Source of the DNA: Bradyrhizobium sp. SRS-191
GTDB taxonomy: Bacteria > Pseudomonadota > Alphaproteobacteria > Rhizobiales > Xanthobacteraceae
Reading direction: 5' to 3'
Assembly (NCBI RefSeq): GCF_024586915.1
Contig: NZ_JANBVS010000002.1
Coordinates: 372,001 to 436,000, forward strand
Length of the DNA: 64,000 nucleotides
In this document: positions 9,177-17,794 of the stretch, piece after piece
Numbering within the stretch: the stretch's first letter is position 1
Layout of the letters: each line of letters starts with the position of its first letter
Made by a program: the position numbers and the translations under genes
Notes under the pieces: model-generated
The model's input: only the letters and a program-made list of their open reading frames with translations
Databases searched by the model: none
Told to the model about the DNA's origin: nothing

Positions 9177-9202
9177 GAAGATGATCGTAAGGGGTCGAAA
9201 AC

Positions 9203-10126
9203 ATGCTGGTGCAGACTAGCCAAGGACAATCGGGCTCGGCCCACGTGGTTGTGCTTGGAAACGAGAAGGGCGGGTCAGGCAAGTCGACCACCGCCCTGCA
9301 CATCGCCGTGGCACTTCTGAAGGCGGGCCAGCGCGTCGCCACCATCGATCTGGACTGCCGCCAACAGAGCTTCACCCACTACATCAACAACCGCAGCGCC
9401 TGGGCGCGCCGGACCGGCCTGCGCCTGGAGCTGCCGACTCACTACTGCATCAAGCTCGGCCAGACGCTGCAGATCGACGAGAACGAGAACACCGAATTCC
9501 AGCAGTTCATGGAGGCGGTGACCGCGGTCGAACATGCGTTCGATTTCATCGTGATCGATACGCCGGGCAATGACAGCTATCTGATGCGCCTGGCGCACTC
9601 GATGGCCGACACGCTGGTCACCCCCATCAACGACAGCTTCCTGGATTTCGACGTGCTGGGAACCGTTGATGCCGCGACCTATGCCGTCACGGGTGAGAGT
9701 CACTACGCCGAGATGGTGCGCGACGTCAGGCGCAAGCGCCGCCAGATCGACGGCGCGATGACCGACTGGATCGTGGTCCGCAATCGCTTGTCGATGCTCG
9801 GCTCGCGCAACAAGCAACTGGTGGCCGAGGGCCTGAAGGACCTGTCGCTGCGGCTCGGCTTCCGCGCCATCGACGGCTTTGCCGAGCGCGTCGTCTATCG
9901 CGAGTTCTTCCCGCGCGGGCTGACCGCGCTCGACGACATCGACGAGGCGACGCTCGGCACGCGGCCCAATCTCGGCCATGTCACGGCGCGGGAGGAGGTC
10001 ACCAGCCTGCTGCGTCAGCTCAAGCTGCCGCTCGACGAGCGCGGACGCCGCCGGGCCGCCAACCGGGCCGAATGGTTTGCCCAGGTCGACAAGCCGCTCG
10101 ACCTGCACGACATCATCAGCGCCTGA
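9203..10126 (+). CDS. mipZ: Division-plane positioning ATPase MipZ
   Basis: A ParA/MinD-family P-loop ATPase of 307 residues matching MipZ. In Caulobacter this protein binds ParB at the chromosome poles, forms a gradient and blocks FtsZ polymerisation away from midcell. The deviant Walker A KGGSGKST is at residues 22-29. Switch I-type LDCRQQSFTHYI follows, and the Walker B region FDFIVIDTPG is at about 112-121. The MipZ-specific LDFDVLG and RNRLSML segments are present. The start has AAGGGG 9 nt upstream. No parB is adjacent, as usual for MipZ, which is not part of the parAB operon. Confidence 0.93.
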   Translation: MLVQTSQGQSGSAHVVVLGNEKGGSGKSTTALHIAVALLKAGQRVATIDLDCRQQSFTHYINNRSAWARRTGLRLELPTHYCIKLGQTLQIDENENTEFQQFMEAVTAVEHAFDFIVIDTPGNDSYLMRLAHSMADTLVTPINDSFLDFDVLGTVDAATYAVTGESHYAEMVRDVRRKRRQIDGAMTDWIVVRNRLSMLGSRNKQLVAEGLKDLSLRLGFRAIDGFAERVVYREFFPRGLTALDDIDEATLGTRPNLGHVTAREEVTSLLRQLKLPLDERGRRRAANRAEWFAQVDKPLDLHDIISA

Positions 10127-10584
10127 GCCTCATCGAGGCCGCGGACTACGTCCTGCTACATGCTGATGAGGGGGCCGCCGGGCGCGTCTTGTGGTCCAAG
10201 GAAGCGGCGCGCCGGCCTGAGACATTGTGCGCCTTGTAGGCGTCATCTCGACTTCGCTATCAATTGCTGGCGGGCCCGCGACGGGACGTTCCGGGTGTTT
10301 TTTGGCCCGGATTGTCTCAGGTCAAGGCCGGAGTGCCAATTTTGGCTAGATTACCGTCAAATTCGCGACTGATTTGAACCTGACGTTCAGGGTTCAAGTC
10401 ACAAAGGAAGCACAGGCTGGCGCTCATGTTGCACAGCAACTAGGTGCGCCGCACAACGAACGGGCGATGGATACACAACATTTAGTCTTCCTGTCACAGC
10501 GCCGTTACATATACTGAACAGAACGGGTCACGAGAGTCTTGCAGGTTTTGGACTACCTTTGATTGTAGCTCCCGAGGGACGAAC
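10127..10584. other. Gene-free 458-bp region upstream of the hydrolase
   Basis: No convincing coding sequence is present; the one short frame (10160-10372) has no ribosome-binding site and atypical, Cys/Arg-rich composition. An imperfect palindrome at 10374-10397 is the only structured element seen. The A/T-rich stretch after 10400 probably holds the hydrolase promoter. Confidence 0.45.
10374..10397. promoter_or_regulatory. Imperfect palindrome (possible operator)
   Basis: Arms TTGAACC and GGTTCAA enclose TGA and TCA half-arms around a CGT centre with one unpaired G. It lies about 190 bp before the alpha/beta hydrolase start and has no T-run, so an operator is more likely than a terminator. 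It superficially resembles a tRNA T-arm, but no tRNA folds around it. Confidence 0.35.
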
Positions 10585-11472
10585 ATGAAGCGTGGAATAA
10601 CCGTCCTGTTGTCCGTCAGCGTGTTGGCGGCCGTCGGCTACTTCACCGCCAGCAAGTGGGCGATCCGCCACGAGACCGTCCGGTTCTATGATGCCTCCCG
10701 CGGCAACCGCCTCGTCGAGGTCGCCGTCGCCGTCCGTCGCGACAAGGAGATGCAGGCCGAAGCCGGCATGATCAAGCTGCCGGTCGCGATCCTCAACCAC
10801 GGCAACACCGTCAAGTTCACCGAGTATTCGTTCGTCGCCAACGTGTTTGCTGCGCGCGGCTACATGGCCGTCAGCATCCAGCACGACCTGCCGACCGATC
10901 CGCCGATGGTCACCAAGGTCGGCGAGCCCTATGTCGGCCGCCTGCCGCAGATCCAGCGCGGCGTCGCCAACATCCGCTTCGCCGTCGAGCAGATGCGTCA
11001 GCTGCAGCCGAATGCCGATTATGATCATTTGACCATGGTCGGCCATTCCATGGGCGGCGACATCTCGATGTACTTCGCCAAGCAGTACCCGGACGATGTC
11101 CGCAAGGTCGTCACGCTCGACAATCTGCGCGTCCCGTTCGTGACCGAAGGCAAGTTCAAGATCCTGTCCTTCCGCTCCAAGGATCCGCAGTTCAAGACCG
11201 ACCCGGGCGTGATCCCGGACAACGAGATCTGCGAGAAGGAGGGTATCACTGTCGTGAACACCGACTTCCAGCACAACGACATGCGTGACACGGGGCCCGA
11301 CGAGGCCAAATCGTCGATCCAGGCCATGCTGGACAAGTTCCTGGCCGATAGCGACAGCACCAGCGACATCGGCCCGGTGAAGACCAAGACGCCGCTGCTC
11401 GATCCCGGCCCGGTTGCGCCCTATGCGCCGGTCGGCAAGACGGCGACCCCGGCCAAGCCGCTGACCCACTGA
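10585..11472 (+). CDS. Alpha/beta hydrolase, secreted or membrane-anchored
   Basis: A 295-residue serine hydrolase. The first 23 residues are a hydrophobic signal or anchor. The nucleophile elbow GHSMGGD places the catalytic serine at S155. The oxyanion region AILNHG and the late histidine in DFQHNDMRD (about 235) fit an alpha/beta hydrolase triad. The C-terminus after 260 is a Pro/Ala/Lys-rich tail. The fold resembles dienelactone hydrolase or PET-hydrolase-like exported esterases, but substrate cannot be assigned. GAGGGA precedes the ATG. It is a single-gene unit. Confidence 0.82.
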   Translation: MKRGITVLLSVSVLAAVGYFTASKWAIRHETVRFYDASRGNRLVEVAVAVRRDKEMQAEAGMIKLPVAILNHGNTVKFTEYSFVANVFAARGYMAVSIQHDLPTDPPMVTKVGEPYVGRLPQIQRGVANIRFAVEQMRQLQPNADYDHLTMVGHSMGGDISMYFAKQYPDDVRKVVTLDNLRVPFVTEGKFKILSFRSKDPQFKTDPGVIPDNEICEKEGITVVNTDFQHNDMRDTGPDEAKSSIQAMLDKFLADSDSTSDIGPVKTKTPLLDPGPVAPYAPVGKTATPAKPLTH

Positions 11473-11606
11473 TCTCCGGACGGATCGTACGGTCCCGTTG
11501 ACGCCTTACGCCCGCATGCACGAGCGGGCGTCGATGGTTGCGACGGCGCTCATTGCAGCCGCAGCCTGGGCTGCCCACATCATGCTGATCCCAAGCAGGT
11601 GTGTGC

Positions 11607-12365
11607 ATGGTCGATCGTCCCTCCCGATCCCGTTCCGGTCCGGTCACCGCATCTGACGCCCGCACGGGCGGCGAGCGGTTGCCGGAGGCAGAGCGTTCCA
11701 CGGCCGACGCCATTGCAGCCTTTGTGACGCAGGCGAAGGCCATGGCGCCGATGGCCCAGGGCACGCAAGGCCGCCTCGTCTTTGCCCTCGACGCCACCTT
11801 GAGCCGCCAGCCGACCTGGGACATGGCCTGCGCGCTCCAGGCCGACATGTTTCGCGAGGCCGCCGCCCTGGGCAGCCTCGACATCCGGCTGGTCTACTAT
11901 CGTGGCTTCAACGAGTGCCGCGCCACCGGATGGATCTCCGACAGCGCCGAGCTGGCGCGCCTGATGGGCAAGATCGATTGCCGCGGCGGCAAGACCCAGA
12001 TCAGCAAGGTTCTCGCCGAGGCGCGCCGCCACGCCACATCGGCCGGGATTCGTGCGGTCGTGTTCGTCGGTGACGCCATGGAGGAGAGCGTCGACGAGCT
12101 CTGTGCCAAGGCCGGTGAGCTCGGGCTGTTGAAGGTCCCATTGTTCATGTTCCAGGAAGGCAACGATGCGGTCGCGGAGCAGGCGTTTCGCGAGATGGCG
12201 CGATTATCCGGCGGCGCGTGGTGCCGCTTCGATCCAGGCGCCGCGGCGCAGTTGCGTGAGCTTCTGCGCGCCGCCGCGGCCTATGCCGCCGGCGGACGTG
12301 AGGCGCTGCTGCGCCTGGCCGCATTCGAAGGCGCGGCTGCGCATCTGCTCGGCCAGCTCAAATGA
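11607..12365 (+). CDS. VWA-like protein
   Basis: A 252-residue soluble protein with a von Willebrand factor A-type fold. LVFALDATLSRQPTWD near residue 55 gives a DxTxS metal-site motif. The later AVVFVGDAMEESVDEL gives the second acidic loop. The C-terminal third is Ala/Leu-rich helix. The ATG at 11607 follows GCAGGTG; a GTG two codons earlier is possible. It is followed after 80 bp by a membrane J-domain gene on the same strand, suggesting a two-gene unit. Function unknown; such VWA proteins usually act as scaffolds or chaperone partners. Confidence 0.78.
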   Translation: MVDRPSRSRSGPVTASDARTGGERLPEAERSTADAIAAFVTQAKAMAPMAQGTQGRLVFALDATLSRQPTWDMACALQADMFREAAALGSLDIRLVYYRGFNECRATGWISDSAELARLMGKIDCRGGKTQISKVLAEARRHATSAGIRAVVFVGDAMEESVDELCAKAGELGLLKVPLFMFQEGNDAVAEQAFREMARLSGGAWCRFDPGAAAQLRELLRAAAAYAAGGREALLRLAAFEGAAAHLLGQLK

Positions 12366-12445
12366 GGATCGGTTGCTGATCGCGGGGCTCACGGGCGCAG
12401 CCTGGCGATCATGCATTTTGTCCCGACAGGCTCTATATTCGCGCC

Positions 12446-13162
12446 ATGACCCTGATCGCTGGCGCCGTTGCCGTCATTACCCTGTATCTTCTGCTGCAGA
12501 TGTTCCGCGCCGCGAATCCGGCCCTGCTGGCCCGCGCCATCAAGATGGCCGGCGGTGTCGGCTGTCTCGCGATCGCCGCCTTCACCGGCATCCGCGGCGA
12601 GCTGGTGGTCGCGATCCCGATCGGGCTGTTCGGGGCAGGGCTGCTCGGCTGGTCGCCGGGCGGGCTCGGCCAGCTCGGCGGCATGTTCGGGATCGGCGGA
12701 GCACGATCGCAGGGGCAGAATTCGCGGGTGCGCTCGCAGTTCATCGAGATGATGCTCGATCACGACAGCGGCCAGCTGCAGGGCCGCTTCGTGGCCGGGC
12801 CCCATGCCGGCCGGTCGCTCGATCAGTTCGATCTGCCGCAGCTTGCGGCGATGATCCCGAGCCTGGATGCCGACAGCACGGCGCTACTTGAAACTTATCT
12901 GGACCGCCGGTTTCCCGCCTGGCGTCAGCACGCGCAAGGCGATGCGGCAGGGGGGCAGCGCCGCGCGGCGTCGAGCTCCAAAATGACGGAAGAGGAGGCC
13001 TATCAGATCCTTGGCCTGCAGCCGGGCGCGGGGCGCGACGAGATCGGGCGTGCCCACCGTGCGCTCATGAAGAAACTGCATCCCGACCAAGGGGGGTCGA
13101 CGTATCTCGCCGCCCGGGTGAACGAGGCCAAGGATACTCTGCTTCGTACGCATCACGGCTAA
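12446..13162 (+). CDS. Membrane DnaJ-domain protein
   Basis: A 238-residue inner-membrane J-protein. A first membrane segment is at 1-20 and a second hydrophobic stretch spans 35-68. A central domain at 90-165 follows, and a C-terminal J-domain at about 183-238 carries the HPD triad at H212-P213-D214. This C-terminal J-domain on a membrane anchor recalls mitochondrial Tim14/Pam18 and bacterial DjlC-type proteins, which activate DnaK locally at the membrane. No strong Shine-Dalgarno is seen. It follows the VWA-like gene at 80 bp. Confidence 0.84.
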   Translation: MTLIAGAVAVITLYLLLQMFRAANPALLARAIKMAGGVGCLAIAAFTGIRGELVVAIPIGLFGAGLLGWSPGGLGQLGGMFGIGGARSQGQNSRVRSQFIEMMLDHDSGQLQGRFVAGPHAGRSLDQFDLPQLAAMIPSLDADSTALLETYLDRRFPAWRQHAQGDAAGGQRRAASSSKMTEEEAYQILGLQPGAGRDEIGRAHRALMKKLHPDQGGSTYLAARVNEAKDTLLRTHHG

Positions 13163-13341
13163 CTCCGGCAACGCCACCAACGCCACAACACCGAACCTGC
13201 TTCCATCACAGTCACGTCGACATCAGCGGCTCTCGGCTCTGTGAGGCGCGATCGTTCGACATGGTGAAAAAGTTCTAGCGGCAATTCCTTGACGAGTGGT
13301 TTGCGCGAGAGCCCTCGCTGCCGTGTCGTGCATGCGCAAAG

Positions 13342-13371
13342 AAAAAGGCCCGCGCGTGTGTCGCGCGGGCC
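13342..13371 (-). terminator. Rho-independent terminator of the carboxypeptidase gene
   Basis: Ten-bp perfect stem GGCCCGCGCG/CGCGCGGGCC with a 5-nt loop, followed on the minus strand by five T residues (AAAAA at 13342-13346 on the plus strand). It lies 25 bp beyond the D,D-carboxypeptidase stop codon. Confidence 0.85.
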
Positions 13372-13396
13372 TCATGTGCAGGGGATGTCGATCAGG

Positions 13397-15151
13397 TTAG
13401 TTGTGCACGGTCATGCAGGAGATGTCGGCGCGCTTCAGCTTCTTGCACACCGCTTCGGCCTGATCGCGATCGAGGCCGGCGAAGCGGGCGCGGATCAGCC
13501 TCTTGTCGCCTTTCGACACCGTCTCGGTGAAAGGATCGGCTTTGCTCAGCAGGCCCTGCGCCGAGCTGCGCGCGGCCTCGATGCGCTTCTGCGCCTCGGC
13601 CTCGCTGTCGAGCGCGCCGACCTGGATGATCCAGCCGCTGCGCGCCACGGCGGGGCGGGCCGGCAGTTCCTGGGCAGGGCTCGCCGAAGCGAGCTGGGTC
13701 GGCGCCGGCGATGATGGCTGAGCAGCAGGCGCTGCATAGGCCATCGCCTGGGACGAGGCGGGCGGCAGGCTCGAGGCCGGCAGCACGCCGAGAATGCCGT
13801 TGCCGGTGCCATGGCCCGCCGGCTGCGGCGGCATCTCAGGGCGGACGGCCTCGGCGCGAGCCATCGGCGGTGCCGGCTCGATCGCCTCGACGCGTTGCGC
13901 GAACGGCGCGGGAGCAGGGGCCACCGGCTGCGGGGCGGCCGTGGCGAGCTTGACGGCGCCGGCCTTGACCTGAACGGTCCTGACCTTCACCGGCTTCATC
14001 GGCTCGGTCGAGCCGGGAACGATCGACATCGGCTGGGTCTGGATCACGCCCGACGTCATCGGCGCGGGCTCGACCTTGGCCTCTTTCGGCGCCGCCGGCG
14101 GCAGCGCCGCGGTGGCTTCCGAGAGGGTCGAGATCAGCTTGGCAGCGCGGCTCGGGGCCGGAGTCTCCGGCGCGGCCGAGGCGAGCTGGACCGTGCCCTG
14201 GTCGTCGCCGGCGTCGGAATTGCCGCGCTCGCCGATCGCAGCGACAGTGCGCTTGGTCGCGCCCTTCTCGAGGTTCTCAGCCAGCAAATTGCGCATGATT
14301 GCGTCGCGCGAACCGCCACTGCGGCCGCCCAACACGACGCCGATCAGATGGCGGTTGCCGCGGCGCAGCGAGGTCACGAGATTGAACCCGGATGCGCGCG
14401 TGTAGCCGGTCTTGATGCCGTCGACGCCCTCGACGCTGCCGAGCAGGTGATTGTGGTTGCGGATCGACTGGCCGCGGAAATTGAAGACCTCGGTCGAGAA
14501 GTAGCGATAATAGCGGGGGAAGCGGTCCTGGATCGCGCGGCCGAGGATCGACTGGTCGCGCGCCGTCGTGATCTGCTCGTCGGCGGGTAGCCCTGAGGCA
14601 TTGACGTAGGTGGTGCGGCTCATGCCCAACGAGCGCGCCTTGCGCGTCATCAGCTTGGCGAAATCGTCTTCGTCGCCGCCGATCGCCTCGGCGATGACCA
14701 CCGCGGCGTCGTTGGCCGAGCGCGTCACCAGGCCCTTGATCGCGTCCTCGACGCGGATGGTCTGGCCGGGCCGAAGGCCGAGCTTGGTCGGCGACTGCTC
14801 TGAGGCATGCTCGGACACCGGCATTTCGGTGTCGAGCTTCATCTTGCCGGACTCCAGGCGCTCGAACAGCAGATAGAGCGTCATGATCTTGGTGAGCGAG
14901 GCAGGGTGCCGCAGCGCGTCCGGGTTGGTCGCGGTCAGGGTCGCGCCCGAATTGCCGTCGACGATGATCGAGGCGAATGCCGGGCTGTAGCTGCCCTCGT
15001 CGGCATGGGGAGAGTGACGCGCGTGGTGGTGCCGATGACGCCGGCGCGCTTCTGCGCTGTCCACCGTGACGACTGCCGCCACCGTGAGGGTGAGCAGCCC
15101 ATAGACGCCAACCCGCAGCAGGCGCGAGGAAGCCAGGTTTTTGCGAAGCAT
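13397..15151 (-). CDS. D-alanyl-D-alanine carboxypeptidase with SPOR domain
   Basis: A penicillin-binding protein of the DacA/PBP5 class (S11 peptidase) that trims the terminal D-Ala from peptidoglycan stem peptides in the periplasm. It has 584 residues. An N-terminal signal anchor spans about 10-30 and a His-rich patch 37-48. The SLTK active site has S85 and K88, followed by the SAN triad and KTG in DGIKTGYTRAS. A Pro/Ala-rich linker of about 200 residues leads to a C-terminal SPOR domain (about 505-584) that would target it to septal, denuded glycan. The ATG at 15151 follows GGGGAT; a TTG at 15166 is less likely. Confidence 0.93.
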   Translation of the reverse strand: MLRKNLASSRLLRVGVYGLLTLTVAAVVTVDSAEARRRHRHHHARHSPHADEGSYSPAFASIIVDGNSGATLTATNPDALRHPASLTKIMTLYLLFERLESGKMKLDTEMPVSEHASEQSPTKLGLRPGQTIRVEDAIKGLVTRSANDAAVVIAEAIGGDEDDFAKLMTRKARSLGMSRTTYVNASGLPADEQITTARDQSILGRAIQDRFPRYYRYFSTEVFNFRGQSIRNHNHLLGSVEGVDGIKTGYTRASGFNLVTSLRRGNRHLIGVVLGGRSGGSRDAIMRNLLAENLEKGATKRTVAAIGERGNSDAGDDQGTVQLASAAPETPAPSRAAKLISTLSEATAALPPAAPKEAKVEPAPMTSGVIQTQPMSIVPGSTEPMKPVKVRTVQVKAGAVKLATAAPQPVAPAPAPFAQRVEAIEPAPPMARAEAVRPEMPPQPAGHGTGNGILGVLPASSLPPASSQAMAYAAPAAQPSSPAPTQLASASPAQELPARPAVARSGWIIQVGALDSEAEAQKRIEAARSSAQGLLSKADPFTETVSKGDKRLIRARFAGLDRDQAEAVCKKLKRADISCMTVHN

Positions 15152-15590
15152 GAAATCCCCGTCCAATTTCTGACGTGATCACCGGGAGTTGAGGCGAAAT
15201 TGTGCCAAAACGCCCCCGTGATCTTTGCCTGTCGGACCTCCAGTTTGCGCCTCGACGCGGTCATGCATCGAAAGGCCCCAACTGAGGTTTTGTTAAGACG
15301 CTGTTTTAGAACAGCTTTACGGTTCGGCCGACGCTGGCCGGGACCCCAGGAGAGGTTAGGACGGTCGAGTTGCCAAAGGATTAAAGAAACCTTGCGCCGA
15401 TGGCGGGGATTTCGGTCGAACTGGCCCGACTTGAAGCGATCCGAGGCTTTAGCAGATTGGGGCGCGCCTTAATGCCCGCGATGGTGCATTGCACAAGATT
15501 CTTGCTTCTTATTGTGCAGTGCATTATATTGGGACTGCGTCAGGGAGCCCGGCCTCCCTGGGGGTGATAAGTCAGGGAAAGGAATGCCAC
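15152..15590. other. Divergent regulatory gap (carboxypeptidase / phasin)
   Basis: No gene is supported in these 439 bp. A 16-bp near-palindrome with arms GCTGTT and AACAGC sits at 15300-15315. A long inverted repeat close to the phasin gene is listed separately. The remainder is ordinary promoter-containing sequence. Confidence 0.5.
15485..15523. promoter_or_regulatory. Inverted repeat upstream of phasin (candidate PhaR site)
   Basis: TGCATTGCACAA at 15485-15496 is repeated in inverted orientation as TTGTGCAGTGCA at 15512-15523 (11 of 12 bases), with a 15-bp spacer, 68 bp before the phasin ATG. TGCA-rich sites upstream of phasin genes are bound by the polyhydroxyalkanoate-sensing repressor PhaR in other alphaproteobacteria. 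Assigning PhaR here is inference. Confidence 0.55.
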
Positions 15591-15932
15591 ATGTTTAAGG
15601 TTGAAGACTTCCAGAATTACGGCAAGGAGCAGTTCGAGACCGTCGTGAATTCCGCGACCACGGTGCAGAACGGCCTCCATGCGATCGCCACCGCCTATGG
15701 CGACTACACCAAGAAATCCTTCGAGGACACCAAGTCGTTCGTCGAGAAGCTGCAGGGCGTGAAGTCGCTCGACAAGGTGCTCGAGGTCCAGACCGAGTTC
15801 GCCAAGTCCGCCTACGAGACCTTCGTCGCCGATTCGCAGAAGATCGCCGGCCTGTATTCGGATCTCGCCAAGCACGCGTTCAAGCCGCTCGAAGGCCTTG
15901 CTGCCAAGTTCACCCCGCCGGCCGCGCATTGA
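15591..15932 (+). CDS. Phasin family protein
   Basis: A 113-residue helical protein that coats polyhydroxyalkanoate granules. The sequence FKVEDFQNYGKEQFE...SLDKVLEVQTEFAKSAYETFVADSQKIAGLYSDLAKHAFKPLEG is the typical phasin_2 repeat of amphipathic helices and covers the whole length. ATG 15591 follows AGGGAAAGGA; the open frame upstream to 15489 lies over the inverted-repeat control region and is not coding. It is a monocistronic gene closed by a strong terminator. Confidence 0.92.
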   Translation: MFKVEDFQNYGKEQFETVVNSATTVQNGLHAIATAYGDYTKKSFEDTKSFVEKLQGVKSLDKVLEVQTEFAKSAYETFVADSQKIAGLYSDLAKHAFKPLEGLAAKFTPPAAH

Positions 15933-15958
15933 TCGCAGCCACCGCGAGGTGACAGTCG

Positions 15959-15985
15959 AAAGCCCGGCTCGCGCCGGGCTTTTTT
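15959..15985 (+). terminator. Rho-independent terminator of the phasin gene
   Basis: AAAGCCCGGC/GCCGGGCTTT stem with a TCGC loop and a six-T run, 27 bp after the phasin stop codon. Confidence 0.9.
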
Positions 15986-16021
15986 GTTGGGCGAAAATGA
16001 TCGATGGCGTGAGTGCCGCCT

Positions 16022-17794
16022 TTATTTGGCGACGCGCAGCTTGGACAGCGAGGTTCCGATCGAGTTGAAGGTGGTCACGATCTGGGTCGAGCTCGTCAGC
16101 ATGAAGAACTTGTCGGGGCTTGAGGCGCAGTTCTGCAGCACGGTCGACGTTGGATCGGCGGGCGACGAAGTGTTCACCTGGATCGTGTAGATCGTGTACA
16201 TCGAATTGCCTTTGGCATCCTTGGTGTTCTTCAGGTTGGAGCACAGCAGGGCCTGCCGCGCGTCGATCGGGTTGCCGGAGGCCTGGCTCGAGCCGTTGCC
16301 GTATTCCGGCCAGCGATCTTCCGTGTTCAGGCCGTCCGACAGCAGGATGATGACGCGATTATACGTCGTGCTCGCGGCTTCCGCCGGAGCGCCCAGGACG
16401 CCGTTCGGGATCAGCGACTGCACGGCCCAGGCGAGGCCGATGGCCTGGTTGGTGCCGCCGGTCGGCTGCATCGCATTCACCGCGGTCTTCAGCGAGCTCC
16501 AATTGTAGCTGAGCGGAACGATCTGCGCGAGCTTGGTCGAGGCGCTGCTGCTGCAGTACTGGGTGTTGTTCTCCATGTGCTGGTTGGCCGGGAACAGCGT
16601 GGTCACGTCAGACGTGGACGGGGAGACTGCATTCGCGTCGTTCGGCTGGGTGCGGTCGGCGACGCAGCCCGTCCAGGTGCTCTTGGCATTGGCGACCCAG
16701 GTCTTGTTGTAGGTGTTCACCTTGCAGGTGTAGCCGCTCGTGCCTGACGTGCCCGTGCAGCTGCAGCTTTCATTGGCGCCGTTGCTGCACCTGCAGCTCG
16801 AGCCGGTGCAGTAGGTGACCACGGTCGAGGTCTTGGCGGTCGTCCAGCAGCCATTGTAGTAGCTGTGCGAGGCTGAATCGTAGCCCGGGCAGATCTGGCC
16901 CGCATTGGCGTCGCCGGTCTTCGGGATCGTCGAGACGCTGGAGCTGCCCGTGGTCGGGCCGCTGACGCAGCCAAAATAGGAGAAGCCGTTGCTGGATTTG
17001 AACGGGCAGGAGGATCCTGGTCCGATCATGTCCCACTGCGCCTGCGAGAAGCTGCCGTTCGGAATTGCGGCCTGATAGGAGCCGTTAGCGGGCTGAACGG
17101 TGGGCGGATTTTGCCAGTCGGTCCAATCCAGCCAGTTCTGGGAGTAATTGCTGTCGCCGACGTTGACGACCTTGGCGAAGGGAACGACCGAGATGTAGAC
17201 GTCGCCGGGCGCCTTGGCGAGCGCGCTGAGCTGGTCGATCAGGCCGCCGCTGCCGGCGACCGCGTTCTGCAGGGCGGTCATCTTGTTGCTGGAGGCCATC
17301 GAGCCGGTGTTGTCGAGGGCGAGCGCGACGCGCATCTTCACGTCGCCCCAGGTCGTCGTCGCCTTGGTGCTGAAGTCCATCGTCGGGAAGCCGGCGAGCT
17401 TCATGAACTGGGTGACGATCTGCCCCGAGGCGGTCAGCTGGATGTTGGACGCCGTGGTGGTGGTCGGGGCGGTATAGCTGACGTTCACGGCGATGCCCTT
17501 GGCATCCGCACTGGTGTACAGCGCCTTGAAATAGGCCGATGCCTTCGTTGCAATGTCGGTCGAGCTGATCGTTCCCTGGGCCAGATCGCGCGACAGCATC
17601 AGCGCGGTCGAATCCAGCGCGGCCTGCATCGACGATCTCGCGGCGTTCGCCCGGCTGTAGTCGATGCCGGCGCCGACGAAGGCCAGAATCGGCAGCAGCG
17701 CGATCGCGAAGGTCACGGCGATATTGCCGCTGGTGTCGCGGACGAAGCGTCGCACGGTCTTGCGGCAGAAGCGGACGAAGGTCTCGGCGGTCAT
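16022..17794 (-). CDS. TadG-like pilus-assembly protein with VWA domain
   Basis: A 590-residue protein with the TadE/TadG N-terminus: SGNIAVTFAIALLPILAFVGAGIDYSRA forms one membrane helix at about 22-43. The body is a von Willebrand A domain with the MIDAS DNTGS at 161-165 and a closing VILLSDGLNTEDRW. Eleven cysteines are packed between residues 263 and 377, including a cluster at 329-346, in a Ser/Thr/Gly-rich insertion inside the VWA fold. That implies disulfides outside the cytoplasm. ATG 17794 follows GGTGAG; ATG 17827 is the alternative. No other tad genes are nearby, so it is a lone member. Confidence 0.85.
   Translation of the reverse strand: MTAETFVRFCRKTVRRFVRDTSGNIAVTFAIALLPILAFVGAGIDYSRANAARSSMQAALDSTALMLSRDLAQGTISSTDIATKASAYFKALYTSADAKGIAVNVSYTAPTTTTASNIQLTASGQIVTQFMKLAGFPTMDFSTKATTTWGDVKMRVALALDNTGSMASSNKMTALQNAVAGSGGLIDQLSALAKAPGDVYISVVPFAKVVNVGDSNYSQNWLDWTDWQNPPTVQPANGSYQAAIPNGSFSQAQWDMIGPGSSCPFKSSNGFSYFGCVSGPTTGSSSVSTIPKTGDANAGQICPGYDSASHSYYNGCWTTAKTSTVVTYCTGSSCRCSNGANESCSCTGTSGTSGYTCKVNTYNKTWVANAKSTWTGCVADRTQPNDANAVSPSTSDVTTLFPANQHMENNTQYCSSSASTKLAQIVPLSYNWSSLKTAVNAMQPTGGTNQAIGLAWAVQSLIPNGVLGAPAEAASTTYNRVIILLSDGLNTEDRWPEYGNGSSQASGNPIDARQALLCSNLKNTKDAKGNSMYTIYTIQVNTSSPADPTSTVLQNCASSPDKFFMLTSSTQIVTTFNSIGTSLSKLRVAK

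Noticed and set aside
10374..10397. tRNA T-arm-like GGTTCAAGTC
   Set aside because: No acceptor, D or anticodon arms fold around it.
15300..15315. Possible LexA box (GCTGTT...AACAGC)
   Set aside because: Alphaproteobacterial LexA prefers GAAC-N7-GAAC, and the neighbours are not SOS genes.
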